A stretch of DNA of 64,000 nucleotides from Delphinapterus leucas (taxonomy: Eukaryota; Chordata; Mammalia; Artiodactyla; Monodontidae). The translations under genes and the position numbers were made by a program. Location of the stretch: positions 2,764,154 through 2,828,153 of the forward strand of contig NW_022098050.1 in the NCBI RefSeq assembly GCF_002288925.2, read 5' to 3'. The notes below the pieces were generated by a model, which worked only from the letters and a program-made list of their open reading frames with translations, was not told the DNA's origin and searched no databases. Below are positions 24,277 through 37,010 of this stretch, in pieces; the first letter of the stretch is position 1, and every line of letters begins with the position of its first letter.

Positions 24277-24975
24277 AAGTAAGCATTGGGTGCTGGGTCT
24301 AACAGATCACCGCTGTGTAGCCAGAGGTTGGAATATAATGAATAGAACCCAGGTAATCACGTATCTTCCGTCGGTACTTGTTACACCTTGGAACTGAATC
24401 CACGATCAGCTTTTATCTTGACCACATTTTCTTCTCATGGCCTAAGCAGGTCCTTGCACCTTTGCTCTTGATAGAACATAAAGAAAACAGCTCAGCAAGT
24501 GTTCGTTGGGGTTACCTTTCCGTGTGTCTGTTGCTTTGGAAAAAGTGGCACAGATCTGGCATCCTGCTGACATGAATATTTCTTACTAAACTGAACAGCA
24601 GTGTCAGTAGATGTAGAAGCAATATTCATTTGGAAATAATGCCACTATTTAAGGTTTTGTCATCAGCAAAGAGATTGTTTTCCACTTTTTGGAGGAAAGA
24701 AAATATTTCCACGAATAGCCTTGACCCCTGCCTGCAATTGCACAGGAGGCCCAGTTCAATTGTGCGGTGGATGAGATTCAAGCTCTCACCAGCCACTCTG
24801 TCCTGATAACAAGAGATTTACTCCCTGAGGGGCCTCCTGAGAACAAGGCCATCGGAACAAAATAAAAATGAAATTTCATGTTCCTTGCAACAATTCAACA
24901 GTTATAGGTTCCGGGAAGAGCTCTCTGTGCACTCCCACCACCCTGGACAATGTTTTCCAGCTAGATAATGCATCC

Positions 24976-25118
24976 AGTCAGCCCTGCGTATCCATGGGCT
25001 CCATGTCTGCTGATAAGGAGGGCTGACTGTAGGTAAGGGACTGGAGCATCCTCGGATTTTGGTAGCTGTGGGAGGTCCTGGAATCAGTTCCCTGTAACTA
25101 GCGAGGGATGACTGTATA
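24976..25118. repeat. MER2/Tigger-type MITE, internally shortened
   Basis: Begins 'cagtcagccctgcgtatcca' and ends 'gcgagggatgactgta'. Shares 'gattttggta', the 'aggtcctggaa' block and related text with 34216-34428. Confidence 0.75.
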
Positions 25119-25460
25119 TGTGACAAAGATGCTTTGCCTGGAAGAAAATTTTATTTACTTATTAGGTTATTTTAAGAGGCACTTCTTGGCTCAGAACTGG
25201 AGGGAACAAAATGTGTAATAGAAAATATGTGACTTATAAAAAATATGTGATTTCATGCAACAGAAATCAGGGTGAAATCCTAGCATCTCTACATTATAAT
25301 GGGGTCCAGTGATAAGAAAAGGACTCTTGGCTGTATTTTATTGACTAGAATTCTGAAGCTGTTATTCTCTCTGCAGAAATGTCAGTTGAGGTACTGGTTG
25401 TCTCATATTAGTCACTGCTGGGAATGAGAAATTAGACCTGAAGATTAGCGGCTGTATTCA

Positions 25461-25500
25461 CTTCACTCACTCACTCATTCATTCATTCATTCATTTCATT
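25461..25500. repeat. CACT/CATT tetranucleotide microsatellite
   Basis: Short run of CACT then CATT units, breaking down at the right end. Confidence 0.85.
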
Positions 25501-25691
25501 CAGTTACGCAATACAAGTTGTTGAGTGCCACTGTGTTAGGTACTCTGAAGGTCCCAAGGAACATAAAACATGGTGCCTGCCCTCAAGGCGTTCACAGAAT
25601 TACTGAGGATACTGTACAAAAAGGAAGGAGGTTAACAGCAAGAGCTAGTATGTGACAAGGATAATACAAAAGGTACGCAGTGTCACAGAGC

Positions 25692-25878
25692 AGTGTTTCC
25701 TCAAAGAACGGCCCTGGACTGTGCAGCAGCAGCATCTGGGAGCTTGTCTGAGATACAGTTCTTGGGCCCCACCCCAGGCCCACTGAATCAGAACCTCTGT
25801 GGTTGGGACCCAGGGATCTGTATTTTAAGCAAGATCCTAAGGTCATTTGTAGGCACATTAAAGTTTTAGAAGCACTGT
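25692..25878 (+). repeat. MER5-type hAT MITE
   Basis: 'agtgtttcctcaaagaacgg', 'ggccccaccccaggcccact', 'gaatcagaacctctgtgg', then 'ttagaagcactgt' at the end. Confidence 0.7.
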
Positions 25879-26124
25879 TTTAGAAGATCACTTGTAACAG
25901 AGGAAGAACACACTAAGGTCTTCTCCTCAAGGGTCTGCAATTTAAAGGAAAAAATGCAATTTGAATATGAATGATCGAATGTGATAAGAAGGAACATTAA
26001 CAGATGTTACATGACTGTGGGAACAAAGAAGGACGGGAGGTAGCGAAATTTTGCTTGAAGGCAGGTGGGGAAATCTGTTTCCTGGAGAGGGCCTTGGAGG
26101 ATAAGAAATGTATTGGCTAGGCAG

Positions 26125-26600
26125 GCCCTGGGCTGTCAGTAACAAAAGCTGATTGAGAGTGAGTTAAGGAAGAGGGGTGGTTCTTTCTTACAGAAGAAGT
26201 AGCCTGGAGGTAGGTGGCCTCCAGCGCTGATTCAGGTACCGAAGGATGTCTGCCCTCTTTTTTTTTCCCCTTAGGGTCACAAGATGACTGTGGCAAGCTA
26301 GGAATCCCATCTTCACCCCACTGTATTCAAATGCAAGACGCAGAGGGCCATAGGGCCTAAGGATTCTCCTTCTGCTTTCTTATCAAGGAGGCAGCTGTTT
26401 CCTAGAGGCCTCCTAGCAAACTCTCCCCTCGCCCCATTGACTAGGACTGGGGCATATGACCACAAGGGGCTGGTCTACCCTCCATGGCTTCTAGGAATCC
26501 TAGCCCAATACTTATGTCGAATTGGGCTTGTTTCAAGCAAGGAATAAGTATTTGTAAGTGGCGAGCTTTGGAGTAATCCACCAACACTGTATGGCACAGG
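26125..26600. repeat. Unclassified old interspersed repeat
   Basis: 'gtagcctggaggtaggtggcctccag' with a following 'ctgattcaggtaccgaagga' looks like an old repeat of the same sort as 8550-8910. Identity not established. Confidence 0.35.
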
Positions 26601-26891
26601 ACTTCAGTGGGTGAAATCAGGAGTAAGGGCGTTCCCAGGAGAGGGAGAGGCATTAACAAAAGCACGGAGAGTGGAGGGTGTGTGAAGAATAGTTACCAGA
26701 TGAGTTTGACTGAAGTGTAGGGGTCTACAAAGGAATTTCCAGACATTTATTTTTATTCTGTGGAAGCCCAATTCACAGAGGAGAGGAGAGCATAGCTGCT
26801 TTGATCAGAAGCAGGATGGGAGTCCTGGAGCTGGCCTGCTCAGCCTCTGGCCTACCCCAGCTGAAAGAGGGCTGCTGCTGCTTCCCCCCCT

Positions 26892-27128
26892 CAGTTTTAC
26901 TGAGATATAATTGACATACAGCACTGTTTGAGGTATCCAGCATAATGATTAGATTTACATATATTGTGAAATGAATACCACCATAGGTTTAGTTAACATC
27001 CATCACCTTGTATAGTTACAAAAAAAAAAAATTTGTTTCCTTGTGATGAGAACTTTTGGGATTCTCCTCTCTTAGAAACTTTCAAATATACCATACAGCG
27101 GTGTTAACTATAGTCACCGTGTGTTGTA
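26892..27128 (-). repeat. Ancient L1 3' region
   Basis: 'agttttactgagatataattg', 'ccatcaccttgtatagttac' and 'gttaactatagtcaccgtgt' are antisense old L1 signatures. Confidence 0.75.
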
Positions 27129-27331
27129 CCGAAAGGGCCTCTTAAAGGCCAGACTGAAAAACGATGCCCCAGGCCCTGCTCCTTTGACGCTGCCACCCCC
27201 GAGGTTCCATGGGGCCCTCTCCTTGCAGGAGACCATGAGGTACAATTAGCAAGGTCCCTTATCTGGCCTCAAACTGGAACTTCACAGCTATGTATGGGAA
27301 ATATAATGATCCAGCCTGGGTCCACGTGCTT

Positions 27332-27551
27332 GTTTTTTTGGGTTGTTTTTTTTTTTTTGCGGTACGCGGGCTTCTCACTGTTGTGGCCTCTCCCGTTGCG
27401 GAGCACAGGCTCCGGACGCGCAGGCTCAGCGGCCATGGCTCACGGGCTCAGCTGCTCCGTGGCACGTGGGATCCTCCCGGACCGGGGCACGAACCCGTGT
27501 CCCCTGCATCGGCAGGCGGACTCTCAACCACTGCGCCACCAGGGAAGCCCA
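27332..27551 (-). mobile_element. CHR-2 SINE, full length, 9-bp TSD
   Basis: T-rich tail, 'gcggtacgcgggcttctcac', ending gggaagccca. Duplication cacgtgctt at 27323-27331 and 27552-27560. Confidence 0.95.
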
Positions 27552-27741
27552 CACGTGCTTCTTTTTATGGTGGTGGGCTTTGAAAATGCCACATGGGGCC
27601 CCGCACCTCTCAATCCTCTTCCTGACCCTGAATCACCAAAACAGGAATTGAGGAGAGCCTCGTGAGGAGACAGCCAGAGGAAGGGGAGCTGTGTTCCTTG
27701 TGGGAAGTGGCTTGCCTCCTCGCCTCCTGCCCTCACCAGCC

Positions 27742-28777
27742 TGTATTAGTTTCCCAGGGCTGATATAACAAAATGCCACAAACTTGGTGGCTTAAACCAC
27801 AGAAATGTATTGGCTTACCATTCTGGAGCTCAGAAGTCCAAGACCAAGGTGTGGGCAGGACTGGGTCCTTCTGAGGACTGAGAAGGAGAGTCTGTTCCAG
27901 GCTTCTCCCCTAGCTCCTGGTGGTTTTCTGGCGGTCTTTGGCGCTCCCTGGCTTGTGGATCTCTGCCCTCATCTTCACGTGGTGTATTCCCTCTATGCCT
28001 TCACGTTGTCTTCCCTGTGTGTGGGTCCATCTGTATGTGAATTTCCACTTTTTAAAAACATTTTATTGGAGTTGACTTGATTTAGAATGTTGTGTTAGTT
28101 TCAGGTGTACAGCAACGTGATTCAGTTATACATATACGTATACTCATTCAGATTCTTTTCCCATATAGGTTGTTACAGAGCACTGAGTAGAGTTCCCTGT
28201 GCTATACAGTAGGTCCTTGTTGGGTATCTATTTTATATATAGTAGTGTGTATATTTTAATCCCAACCTCCTAATTTATCCCTCCCACACACACATTTCCC
28301 CTTGGTAACCATAAGTTTGTTTTTGAAATCTGTGAGTCTGTTTCTGTTTTGTAAATCACTTCATTTATATCATTTTTTTAAATTAGATTCCACATACGAG
28401 TGATATCATATATTGGTCTTTCTCTGTCTGACTTACTTTGCTTAGTATGAAAACCTCTAGGTCCATCCATGTCGCTGCAGTTGGCATTATTTCATTCTTT
28501 TTATGGCTGAGTAGTATTCCACTGTGTATATGTGCCACATCTTCTTTATCCATTCCTCTGTTGATGGACATTTACGTTGCTTCCATGTCTTGGCTGTTGT
28601 GAATAGTGCTTCAGTGACGAGTTTCCACTTTTTATAAGGACACAGTCACATGGGATTAAGGCCCACCATAATGACCTCAACTTAACCATCAATTTCTAAA
28701 TAAGGTCCCACCCACGGGTATTGGAGGTTAGGACTTCAAAATCTCTTTTTTGGAGCAATATAATTTAGTCCATAACA
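27742..28777 (-). mobile_element. MLT1-type solo LTR split by an L1
   Basis: The left part (27742-28054) begins tgtattagtttcccagggct. The right part (28635-28777) includes 'cacagtcacatgggattaag' and ends 'gtccataaca'. The flanks are cagcc / catcc (4 of 5). The gap is exactly the L1 insertion at 28055-28618. Confidence 0.8.
28055..28618 (-). mobile_element. 5'-truncated L1 within the MLT1 LTR, 16-bp TSD
   Basis: Antisense L1 tail from 'ttattggagttgacttgatt' to 'gctgttgtgaatagtgcttc'. The duplication gaatttccacttttta at 28039-28054 matches 28619-28634 at 15 of 16. The minus strand holds a short ORF2 C-terminal remnant (ending around 28383-28571). Confidence 0.9.
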
Positions 28778-29062
28778 CATCCCATATTCCAAACCCCCAC
28801 TTGCCTTTCTCTGGATCCTTCCCCTCCCACTCTTGTTCCCAGTGGTCACAGTCTAGTCACTTAATTCTTACACCAGTGGAATTTAGTGGGGGAAGGTGGG
28901 TGATTTCAAGGAATATTTCAACCTGACTCTTCTGTTTGAAGGGATGATTGTGTAGAATAGTGTATTAAAAGAAACTCTGGGACTAAATTATATACCTATA
29001 TTCAATCTTGTGCATGGGATCCTAAGTTTGAAGAAAAAAGAATGGAATCAAAAGACTGAATA

Positions 29063-29263
29063 GGGCTTCCCTGGTGGCACCGTGGTTGAGAGTCCGCCTG
29101 CTGATGCAGGGGACGCGGGTTCGTGCCCCGGTCCGGGAAGATCCCACATGCCACGGAGCGGCTGGGCCCGTGAGCCATGGCCGCTGAGCCTGCGCGTCCA
29201 GAGCCTGTGCTCTGCAACGGGAGAGGCCACAGCAGTGAGAGGCCTGCGTACCGCAAAAAAAAA
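29063..29263 (+). mobile_element. CHR-2 SINE, full length, 12-bp TSD
   Basis: Starts gggcttccctggtggcacc and ends with taccgc and an A-run. Duplication aaagactgaata at 29051-29062 and 29264-29275. One of only two plus-strand CHR-2 copies here. Confidence 0.95.
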
Positions 29264-29275
29264 AAAGACTGAATA

Positions 29276-30005
29276 ATAATTATTATAATTTTACCACAAT
29301 TATCATTTGTATAGCGCTTTCACACATTCTCATTCGGAAACACGTTCCTTTTTTTGCCAGTGGTCAAGATCCCTTGTTCCCATCCCCTTTTACCTCATAA
29401 TAAGTTCTCCTTGAGGATGTTTTCTGACAGGATTGTCTGCAGAAAACCCTTTACTTAGAGATGTAACCGGATCTTCCTAAATTTAGCAGAGTTCATGCCA
29501 CACTGAGCTGAAACCCAAGTAAGGGAAGATGGAGAGAGAGAGTAAATGAGACACTGAAGAAATGTGAAATAGAATTTATAGAAAAAAAACCTTTTTTTTA
29601 GTAAGGGCACTGACAAAGGTGGGGTCAAAATTTGGTTGAGCCAAGTTATTTTTAGGTTATATGGTCCTAATTTGGCGACATGCTTTATTTTTTAAGCTTG
29701 GAAACTTGCTAATTAAATACTAGTTACTAGTGACAAAAATCCCCCCTTGATCAAGGAAGCAAAAAGGGGAAGTTACGACACTAGCTTTGGTCTCTCCACT
29801 TTCTTGCGTTTGACCAGTTGTCAGATGTTACGATCATTTCCTCTTACTCAGTGGAAATTTCCTCTTACCCCATTTTCTCTGCAAATGAAAAACAGCTGCA
29901 CAGAACCTCCATTCAGCCCTCCCTGTACTCAGAGATTCTTATTCGTGTCATCACGTCTTCTCTCTCCTTTATCCCAGTCCATCAACAAGCTCCATTCATT
30001 TCTCC
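29276..30005. other. Unique sequence, nothing recognised
   Basis: AT-rich on the left. The open frames around 29747-30021 do not resemble known proteins. Confidence 0.45.
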
Positions 30006-30120
30006 TCATCAGAGCACTTGACGTGTGACACCAAACCATTGCTTACACTGTCATGCCTACCTAGAATGCTTTTCCCTCTGAATTTTCTGCCAAAATCTCT
30101 CCTTTCTTCATTGAATACTT
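30006..30120. repeat. L2-like LINE remnant
   Basis: 'ctacctagaatgcttttccc' and 'aaatctctcctttcttcatt' fit the L2 3' region. Short. Confidence 0.45.
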
Positions 30121-32384
30121 AGCCGAGGAGAGAGTTCTGGAGCACACCTAGGAAGCCATAAAATGGGGAAGCCCCCAGAAAGGCAGGTAAACACATCCTG
30201 AGGTGACGCAGCTTGGCTTCCTCATCTCTCCCTGTAGCGCTCCTAATCGGTCATGCCTCAAGTGCTCATTGTTATTGACCAGTTGGGGTTTTCCGGATCT
30301 CTACTTTCCTAAAACCCAGCTAACTTCTAGGATGAAATGCAGTGTGTGGGAGTCTCCAGAGAAAGAAGGCCCGAGGCGAAAGAGCAGGTGACTCTTGAGG
30401 CCTCAGACACGGGAAGACAACTACAGCCAACAGGGCACACTTGGAGGTTTGGGTACCACTTGGCTGCTGAAGGATGAAAGCTCTCCTAAGGAAGAAAAGG
30501 GGGCAGATATTCAGACCTGTGATAGAGTCAGTGAATTTCATCTACCCAGTTCCCATCAGGTCCAGGGAAACAGGGACCAGCTCCAGAGTCTGTGTGGTCT
30601 TACAGAAGCTGGGGCAAGTTGCAGAGAAGTTCCAAGGACTTAAGTCCAGTGTAGCCTGGATTTGGGTACCAGTGGAACACAAACTCTTGCCTGCCCATGC
30701 AGTTCTTAATTGCTGGTGGCCCCACGTCCAGAACCAGAGATCCCAGCATGCCTATGGCCATTTTGCATCCAAGTGCCGCAGGGCACTTGAAAATGGGGCC
30801 AACACTGTAGAACTAACCATGAGACTATGGCCAGGACTGAGAAATTCAGCTATATTCTTCAACACCTTCAGAGCCTTGATAGCAACTGTTGAAAACTGAT
30901 AAATGAGATCTTGTCTCCAGTACAATCATTTGGATCCTTGGCTGTCCTTTAATGTTGAACCCCACATGCCCGACTTAAAGGAGTGTCCTTGCCAGAGACG
31001 CTTGAGATGCCCTTGCCATCACACGAGTTCTTCTAGAGCACTCCTGGAATGACCTAAAAGGGCCGGTGAAGTGGAACCGACCCTTAGCTTACAACTTCTC
31101 AATGCTGATCCCCACAGATCACATCCTAGTTTCTGTCACATCAGTAGCTCGCCTGTCTCATTTAAATCCAAATGAAGAAAATCTTAATACAATCTTTCAT
31201 CGTTTCCAGATTGGACCAGGCCGGCTTTGGGTATCTCAGTAACAAGTACCTTTGTCCTTTTCAGTCCATTATTTTGCTCCTGAGGCAGTGTCTACAGCTC
31301 TGATACAGTATTTGTGTAGCCCTGCCCCTTTTGTCCAATTACACATGCTTTGAGGTCATGCACTGTGTCTTTTATTAATTTTTCAGACTCTACGCAGAGC
31401 TCGACACAGTAGTTGCCGGACACAGACATACTATTGCTTAACATGTAAATTCAAGGTGTTTGGTTGATTCTGAAGAAGATCAGTTATGTAGTCTTTCTCT
31501 AGCTGTAGGCATTAAGTTCCAGAAAACCCAGAGGCTAAAGGAAATCCTGGTTGAAGGTCATCTTTACGACAGAGGTAAGGGTGGGTGGATCAGTGGCAAC
31601 CCATTATCAGATATTTTCACATTCACTGAAACAAAACATTAAAACCGGCATTCTAAATAGGATATTAATAACATTTTATCACCTTCAGTTAATATTTGGT
31701 GATTTTTTTTTAATTTTCCTCACCTCGTGTGAGAATTATGTCTTCTCTCCAATTGCAAGAAAATGATTTACTTTCTTGCAGAAAATATTCGTGTGTGAAA
31801 AGCCAGTTTTGGCCTGTGTCTGGTCCTGTGTCCAGCATTTCAGTCCTTCTGATTTTAGGACTTGAACTTGTTGACCTTGAACTTCAAGTGGTCCACCTTA
31901 GTGAGCCACCGTATTCCAGGGGTGTGGAGGCCCGTGGAAGCTTGAGATGGAAAAAGCTCTGTTGGGGTGGATCTAGCTCAGCTCCTGCCCCAAGCCCCTT
32001 AACTGGTGGGATCCCTTCGCCCCCCACCCCCACAAGCCCAAGCCAGAGCCCCTGCCATCAGCTCCTCTCACATGCGTCTCTCTCCGGTGCCCCTAAGGAG
32101 AGTTTCCAGTTCTGAGGTCAAGGCTGATCTCATCTTCCTTTGTCTTTCCCAAGACATCATTTCCAGAGCCCCTGCTGCTTCACCATCTGTTTTACCTCCT
32201 AATTCTCAGCTCCCTCTTTATTCTAAGAGCCACCCCCCTCCCAGGATGGACCTCCCACATGGCATCTCACCAGTTCTTAGGGTGGTGAAAAGGCGTTAGA
32301 TTGTATGTATGTGAGAGGGGAACTCAAGTTGGGGAGAAATTTGGGTACTCATCATGGAGAGCTTCCAAAGTTTCCATGTCCATA
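30121..32384. other. Unique sequence, no gene recognised
   Basis: The longest plus-strand frame (30474-30899) matches nothing I know and has no splice or regulatory context. The rest is non-repetitive. Confidence 0.45.
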
Positions 32385-32392
32385 CTGTAACT

Positions 32393-32741
32393 CAGGGGTC
32401 CCTAACCCCCGGGCCATGGACCGGTACTGGTCCACAGCCTGTTAGGAACCGGGCCACCCAGCAGGAGGTGAGTAGCAGGCGAGCAAGTGAAGCTCCATCT
32501 ATATTTACAGCTGCTTCCTGTCGCTCGCATTACCACCTGAGCTCCGCCTCCTGTCAGCCTTATGGTGAGTTGTATAATTATTTCATTATATATTACGATG
32601 TGACAATAATAGAAATAAAGTGCACAATGAATGTAATTTGCTTGAATCATCCCAAAACCATTCCACCCCCGCACCCCGGTCTGTGGAAAAATTGTCTTCC
32701 ACGAAACCGGTCTCTGGTGCCAAAAAGGCTGGGGACTGCGG
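32393..32741 (+). mobile_element. MER1-type hAT MITE, longer copy, 8-bp TSD
   Basis: Starts caggggtccctaaccccc and ends ggctggggactgcgg. Flanks ctgtaact (32385-32392) and ctttaact (32742-32749), 7 of 8. At 349 bp it keeps an internal A/T-rich block (32565-32640) that the 228-bp copy at 15816 lacks. Confidence 0.85.
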
Positions 32742-32749
32742 CTTTAACT

Positions 32750-33209
32750 CATTTTACAAGCCATAGTTTATAGACCTTGTCCTTGGATCCCTTCCTTTCT
32801 CTGGAAGGGGTTCCCCATTGCCTCCCTGCTGTTCCCCAGAGTCGTGATATAATTGGAGATTGTGCAAAAAGGGGAACTTTTGGTCAAATATTTTCTTCGC
32901 AAACTCTAACCCACTCTTGGAGACACATACTACACTGAGAAATTCTGCGTTGGGGGAAAAAAACCTCACTTTTTTTTAGCTTAACACTTCTCAAATATTT
33001 AACCCCAAAGACCAGGACCGTGCCTTCCCCCTCCACCATAGATCATCTATTATCATCGAGTAGGACAGAATTTTGCAAACACTAGGGTAATACATGAGTT
33101 GCACACTTCTGCATGGTTTCCAAGCCTGCTGCAAAGTGGACTGAGCTTCTCTACTCAGCCCAAATGTTCTCTGTCTCTCCTTCAGAATGTGATATACTAT
33201 GCCACCGGG
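32750..33209. other. Unique sequence, nothing recognised
   Basis: No exon or repeat identified. Confidence 0.45.
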
Positions 33210-33400
33210 GGCCATTTTCTGCATTTGCTGGCGCTCCACCTCTAGGCCTTTGCTCGTGCCTTTTTACCCACCTGGATCCTTTTACCCTTAGGCACAGCTT
33301 ATGTTCCATATCACGTGTGAAGCCTTCTCCAGCCCTCCAACTGCCAATACGCTTTGTCTCCAGTCCTGCACCAAGCGAAGGCCTAATTCTCTCCCAGCAA
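33210..33400. repeat. L2-like LINE remnant
   Basis: 'gaagccttctccagccctcc' after 'cctttgctcgtgcctttt' fits the L2 3' region. Confidence 0.5.
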
Positions 33401-34139
33401 TGAAACTGTACATTCCCATTAGGCATGACCGTATCACATCCAACTGCACCGTTTCTCCTTCGCTTCTTTTGAGGATGTAAAAAACGCACTAACCACCTCT
33501 TCGTTGACTGATGGATAACAAGGTACCATACAAGTGGCACCTTTTGATCTGCAGTTTTGGGGGCATGGAGTGTGGTTTCCTTAACCAGGTACAGTTCAGT
33601 TCTTCCCGAGAATGCGGCTACCCTGTATTTACCCCCATGGAAGCCTAGCATACTTATTTCTACTTTAAGGAGAGAATGAATGTTATGGGGTTTTTTCCCC
33701 CTGATTTAACAACAGTGACGGCTTAGAAATTTCATAATGGCTCAGTGCCTAAGAAGCACTTCAGTTCTCCCTGGACCAGTCATACCACAGTGGTAACTTG
33801 AGGGTCTTGTTCCTTCCACCTCTCTGCAGTAGAAGTTGAGCCATGACGATAATGCAGACATTGTCTTTCATGTGTCCTCAGAGTTATGTAAATGACCCTA
33901 CCTTCCTTACTGACTGAAAAACTGTCATCAGTTTGCTTTTCAGGTCATTCTCTGTCTACTGAATGAAATTCAATAGTCCTTGGGAATTCAGACTTCTGCA
34001 GTCTAATCACTAGATCATTGTTTAAAAAAAAAAAGCTTATCCTTTTAAATGCATCAGTTTTTCTAGAGTAATAGAAAGGCAGTTAGGTTTTGTTTTGTTT
34101 TTCCTGTATACCTTTAGGGACTGTTCAGTTTTTACTTTT
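33401..34139. other. Unique sequence, nothing recognised
   Basis: A 166-codon minus-strand frame overlaps this stretch and the L2 remnant; it looks accidental. Confidence 0.45.
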
Positions 34140-35270
34140 ATTAACTAGATTTTCATTTTTAAAAGTATTGCATGTACTTGGTAAACACACACATCCAAGT
34201 GTACAAAGGGTACACATTGGGCCCTCCGTATCCTCAGGTTTCTCGTCCACTGATTTGCAGATCAGTTGATTGTATCCGGGGATGGGAAACCCAGGGATAC
34301 GGAGGAGGGCCGACTGTATTTTTTGTACTACACCATTTTATATAAGGATCTTGAGCATCTGAGGATTTTGGTATCTGCCGGGTCCTGGAACCAGTCCCCT
34401 GCAGATACGAGGGACGACTACATAAAATGAAAAGTAAGTCCTCCTCTCACCTCAGATTCTCAGTCTCCAGTTATCCCCATGAGGGAACAGTTTTACCTGT
34501 TCCTTGTAAATCTTCCCAGGAATATTTTAACATCTCTACCACACATGCACGTGTGAGTGGAACATGCTACAAACACTGTTATACACTCTACTTTTTTTTT
34601 AATCCAACCAGGTAAGTTGGAGAACTTTCCATATCAGCACACATAGATCTACTTTATACCTTTCATTACTGAATAATATTTCATTGAGTGGGTGGTACCA
34701 CAATTCATTTAACTAGTACCCTGGTAACAGGCATTTTGGTTGTTTGTAGTCTCTTGCCATTGTATATAACACTGCAGTGCATTATACATATATCTTCGTA
34801 CACCTGGAAACGAATATTTGTTGAAATTGCTAAGACAATTTTTGATCAGTGTTGTGAAGTTCCTTCCCAAGTGGCCGCACCTATTTACTTTCCCCCTTAA
34901 TAGTGTATGAGTGTTTCCCAACAAGTTGCCTGTGCTACAAATTTTACTTACCCGTTTCTGCCCCTCTGCTAGGTTAAACATGGTATCTAATTTTAATTTG
35001 CATTTCTCTGATTATATGCAAAGATGATCTTTGCATAAGTTTTATTACGTTTTTTGCATATCATTATATGCAGATTCTTTGTTCATGTCCTTTTCCTTTT
35101 TCCTTTGAATTGTTACTCTTTCTCTGACTGGTTTGTGAAATTTTAAGTGTTAATATCGTCTGTCATGTATTTTGCCAACATATGTAAAATCATTCCTAAT
35201 GTGTGTTCTTCTGCAACTTTTCTGATTACTTTTTAAATGTTGTCTTAATATTTTATCCATCTGGAAATTA
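34140..35270 (-). repeat. Ancient L1 3' region, interrupted by MER2
   Basis: Antisense old L1: 'tactgaataatatttcattg', 'ttggttgtttgtagtctc' and 'ttgcatttctctgattatatg'. The MER2 element at 34216-34428 breaks it. Confidence 0.65.
34216..34428. mobile_element. MER2/Tigger-type MITE
   Basis: 'gggccctccgtatcctcagg' at the left end and 'agatacgagggacgacta' at the right, with 'atatctgaggattttggta'-like text and a 'gggtcctggaaccagtcccc' block. It is inserted in the old L1 remnant. Confidence 0.8.
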
Positions 35271-35934
35271 TTTTATTATACTAAATGATTGTAAGTTCCA
35301 TGGGAATAGAGGCCAAGTTTTAAATTAGCCGTTGTATACCTAATATCTCACACATTATTTTAGTGCCAGTTGTGGCCAAGATACAATGGGTAGCACATTT
35401 CTGGCATTTTCTTTGCTCGTTTTACCAACTTTCTCTCAAAAGATTCTCTGACCTGAAGTTTGGGAGGGATAAGCCATACCATACCACACTTTACCGAAAT
35501 AGCAGCAGTTGGGCAACAGCGGTGGAGGTGATGGTGATGGTTAAGGAGTCGACCTCCACCCTGACCTCCATCACTTCCTCCTCATGATGGGCCTTGGATA
35601 GCACCCAGAAGTGTATCACCCCACATTCAGCACTTTCCTGGCACTCCCACGTGAGATTTGGTCACCTTCAACTGTCTCTGAGTGGAAGAAAACTCACAGT
35701 ACTGTATACCAGTCAAACTGAGGGCAGTGGGGAGAGGGGGATGTCCTAGAAGATTCTTTGGAATGTGCTTTGACTAAGGTAGCTACATGCACTGCCGTGT
35801 GCAGACTCCCCTGGGTGGTTACACATCCCCTGGGTGGAGCTCACCTCTAGCATTAGTTTGGAGTCTGGAATTGATAGCAAGGTGGGGCTGAATGAACTTC
35901 AAAACATTGTTACCATTTAAAAATTTCTTACAAA
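35271..35934. other. Unique sequence, nothing recognised
   Basis: No exon or repeat identified. Confidence 0.45.
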
Positions 35935-36160
35935 CACCCCTAAATCACAGTGGCTTACAATGACAAACATTTATTTTTCCTCACTCCTGGGGCAGCTCCG
36001 TGTGGGTTCAAGTTGGCTCCATGTGTGTCCTCATTCTCCTTGGGCTATCAGTTACCTGGAGGATGTTCTTCTCATGGCAAGTGCAAAAGGACGGGCCAAG
36101 TCACATTACCATATTGAGCTCACCAAGGTCAAGTTGAAGGGATTTCCAAGTAGCTTCTGC
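35935..36160 (-). repeat. MLT1-like LTR fragment
   Basis: 'tcacagtggcttacaatgac' and 'ttatttttcctcactcctgg' fit antisense MLT1-like LTR ends. Confidence 0.45.
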
Positions 36161-36499
36161 CTACCTCTGATAGAACACAATATAGGGAACTGGTGAAGAT
36201 AATGGACATTGGAGCCTGACAACACTGGGACGGCAGACACTGTTGAATGCCTGCTCAAAAACTATCTCCTCTTCCTTCCATGCTGGTGGACACTAGTTCC
36301 CACGGTACGGGCTTATAACGCCAGATACTTTTCTAGCCTCTCTTGCAGCTGTAGGTAGCCGTGTTACACAGTTTTGGCCAATGAGACATCAGGAGAACCC
36401 TGCTGGGTGCCCCTGGGAAATTATTTTCCTATTTGAGTAATCCACTTGATTTCTCAACTCCTCGACATTATCTGCAAGTTGGGGCTAGATATATTTCAC

Positions 36500-36860
36500 A
36501 GTGTTGTTGTATTCGTCGGATTCGCTTTGTAACAAACAATCCCACATCTCAGTAACTTACAATGACTAACATATATTGATTTTTCTTGCTAATGGTCTAC
36601 AGGTTATCTGGAGGGGGTGGGGTGGCTCTGCTTCAGGCCATGAGTAGGATTTAGCCCCACTTCACGTGTTTCAGAACAAGACAAACTATGCAAGCATGTT
36701 TAAAGCTTCTACTTATGTCACTAACATTCCTCTGACCAAAGCAGTTCACATGGCCAAGACCATCAATAAATAAGGCAGCAAAATATGCTCTGCCCACAAT
36801 GGGAAGTACTGCAGTTATGTGACAAAGGTGTGGGTGTGTAATCCTGTAAGAGTAGAATGA
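36500..36860 (-). repeat. MLT1-like LTR fragment
   Basis: 'gttgtattcgtcggattcgc' is followed by 'ctcagtaacttacaatgact' and 'ttgatttttcttgctaatgg'. It resembles 35935-36160. Confidence 0.4.
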
Positions 36861-36869
36861 AGATTTAGA

Positions 36870-37010
36870 ATAAGAATCCAACCTCTCGTACTTGCTAGAC
36901 GTGTGAGCATAAACAAATCACTAGCTTCTTAGAACCTTCGTTTCCTCATCTTCCAGATGGCACAGGGCTCTTTGCTCTGGATTGGTATGAAGATTAAACA
37001 TAGACCATGT
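36870..37010 (+). repeat. MIR SINE remnant
   Basis: Sense MIR: 'gtgagcataaacaaatcact', 'cctcatcttccagatggc', 'atgaagattaaac'. Confidence 0.55.

Noticed and set aside
25461..25500. Possible CRISPR-like or regulatory repeat array
   Set aside because: It is a simple tetranucleotide microsatellite in mammalian DNA.
30474..30899. 141-codon plus-strand frame
   Set aside because: No recognisable domain, no splice or promoter context; probably chance.
33151..33651. 166-codon minus-strand frame
   Set aside because: Partly in an L2 remnant, matches nothing known and has no exon signals.
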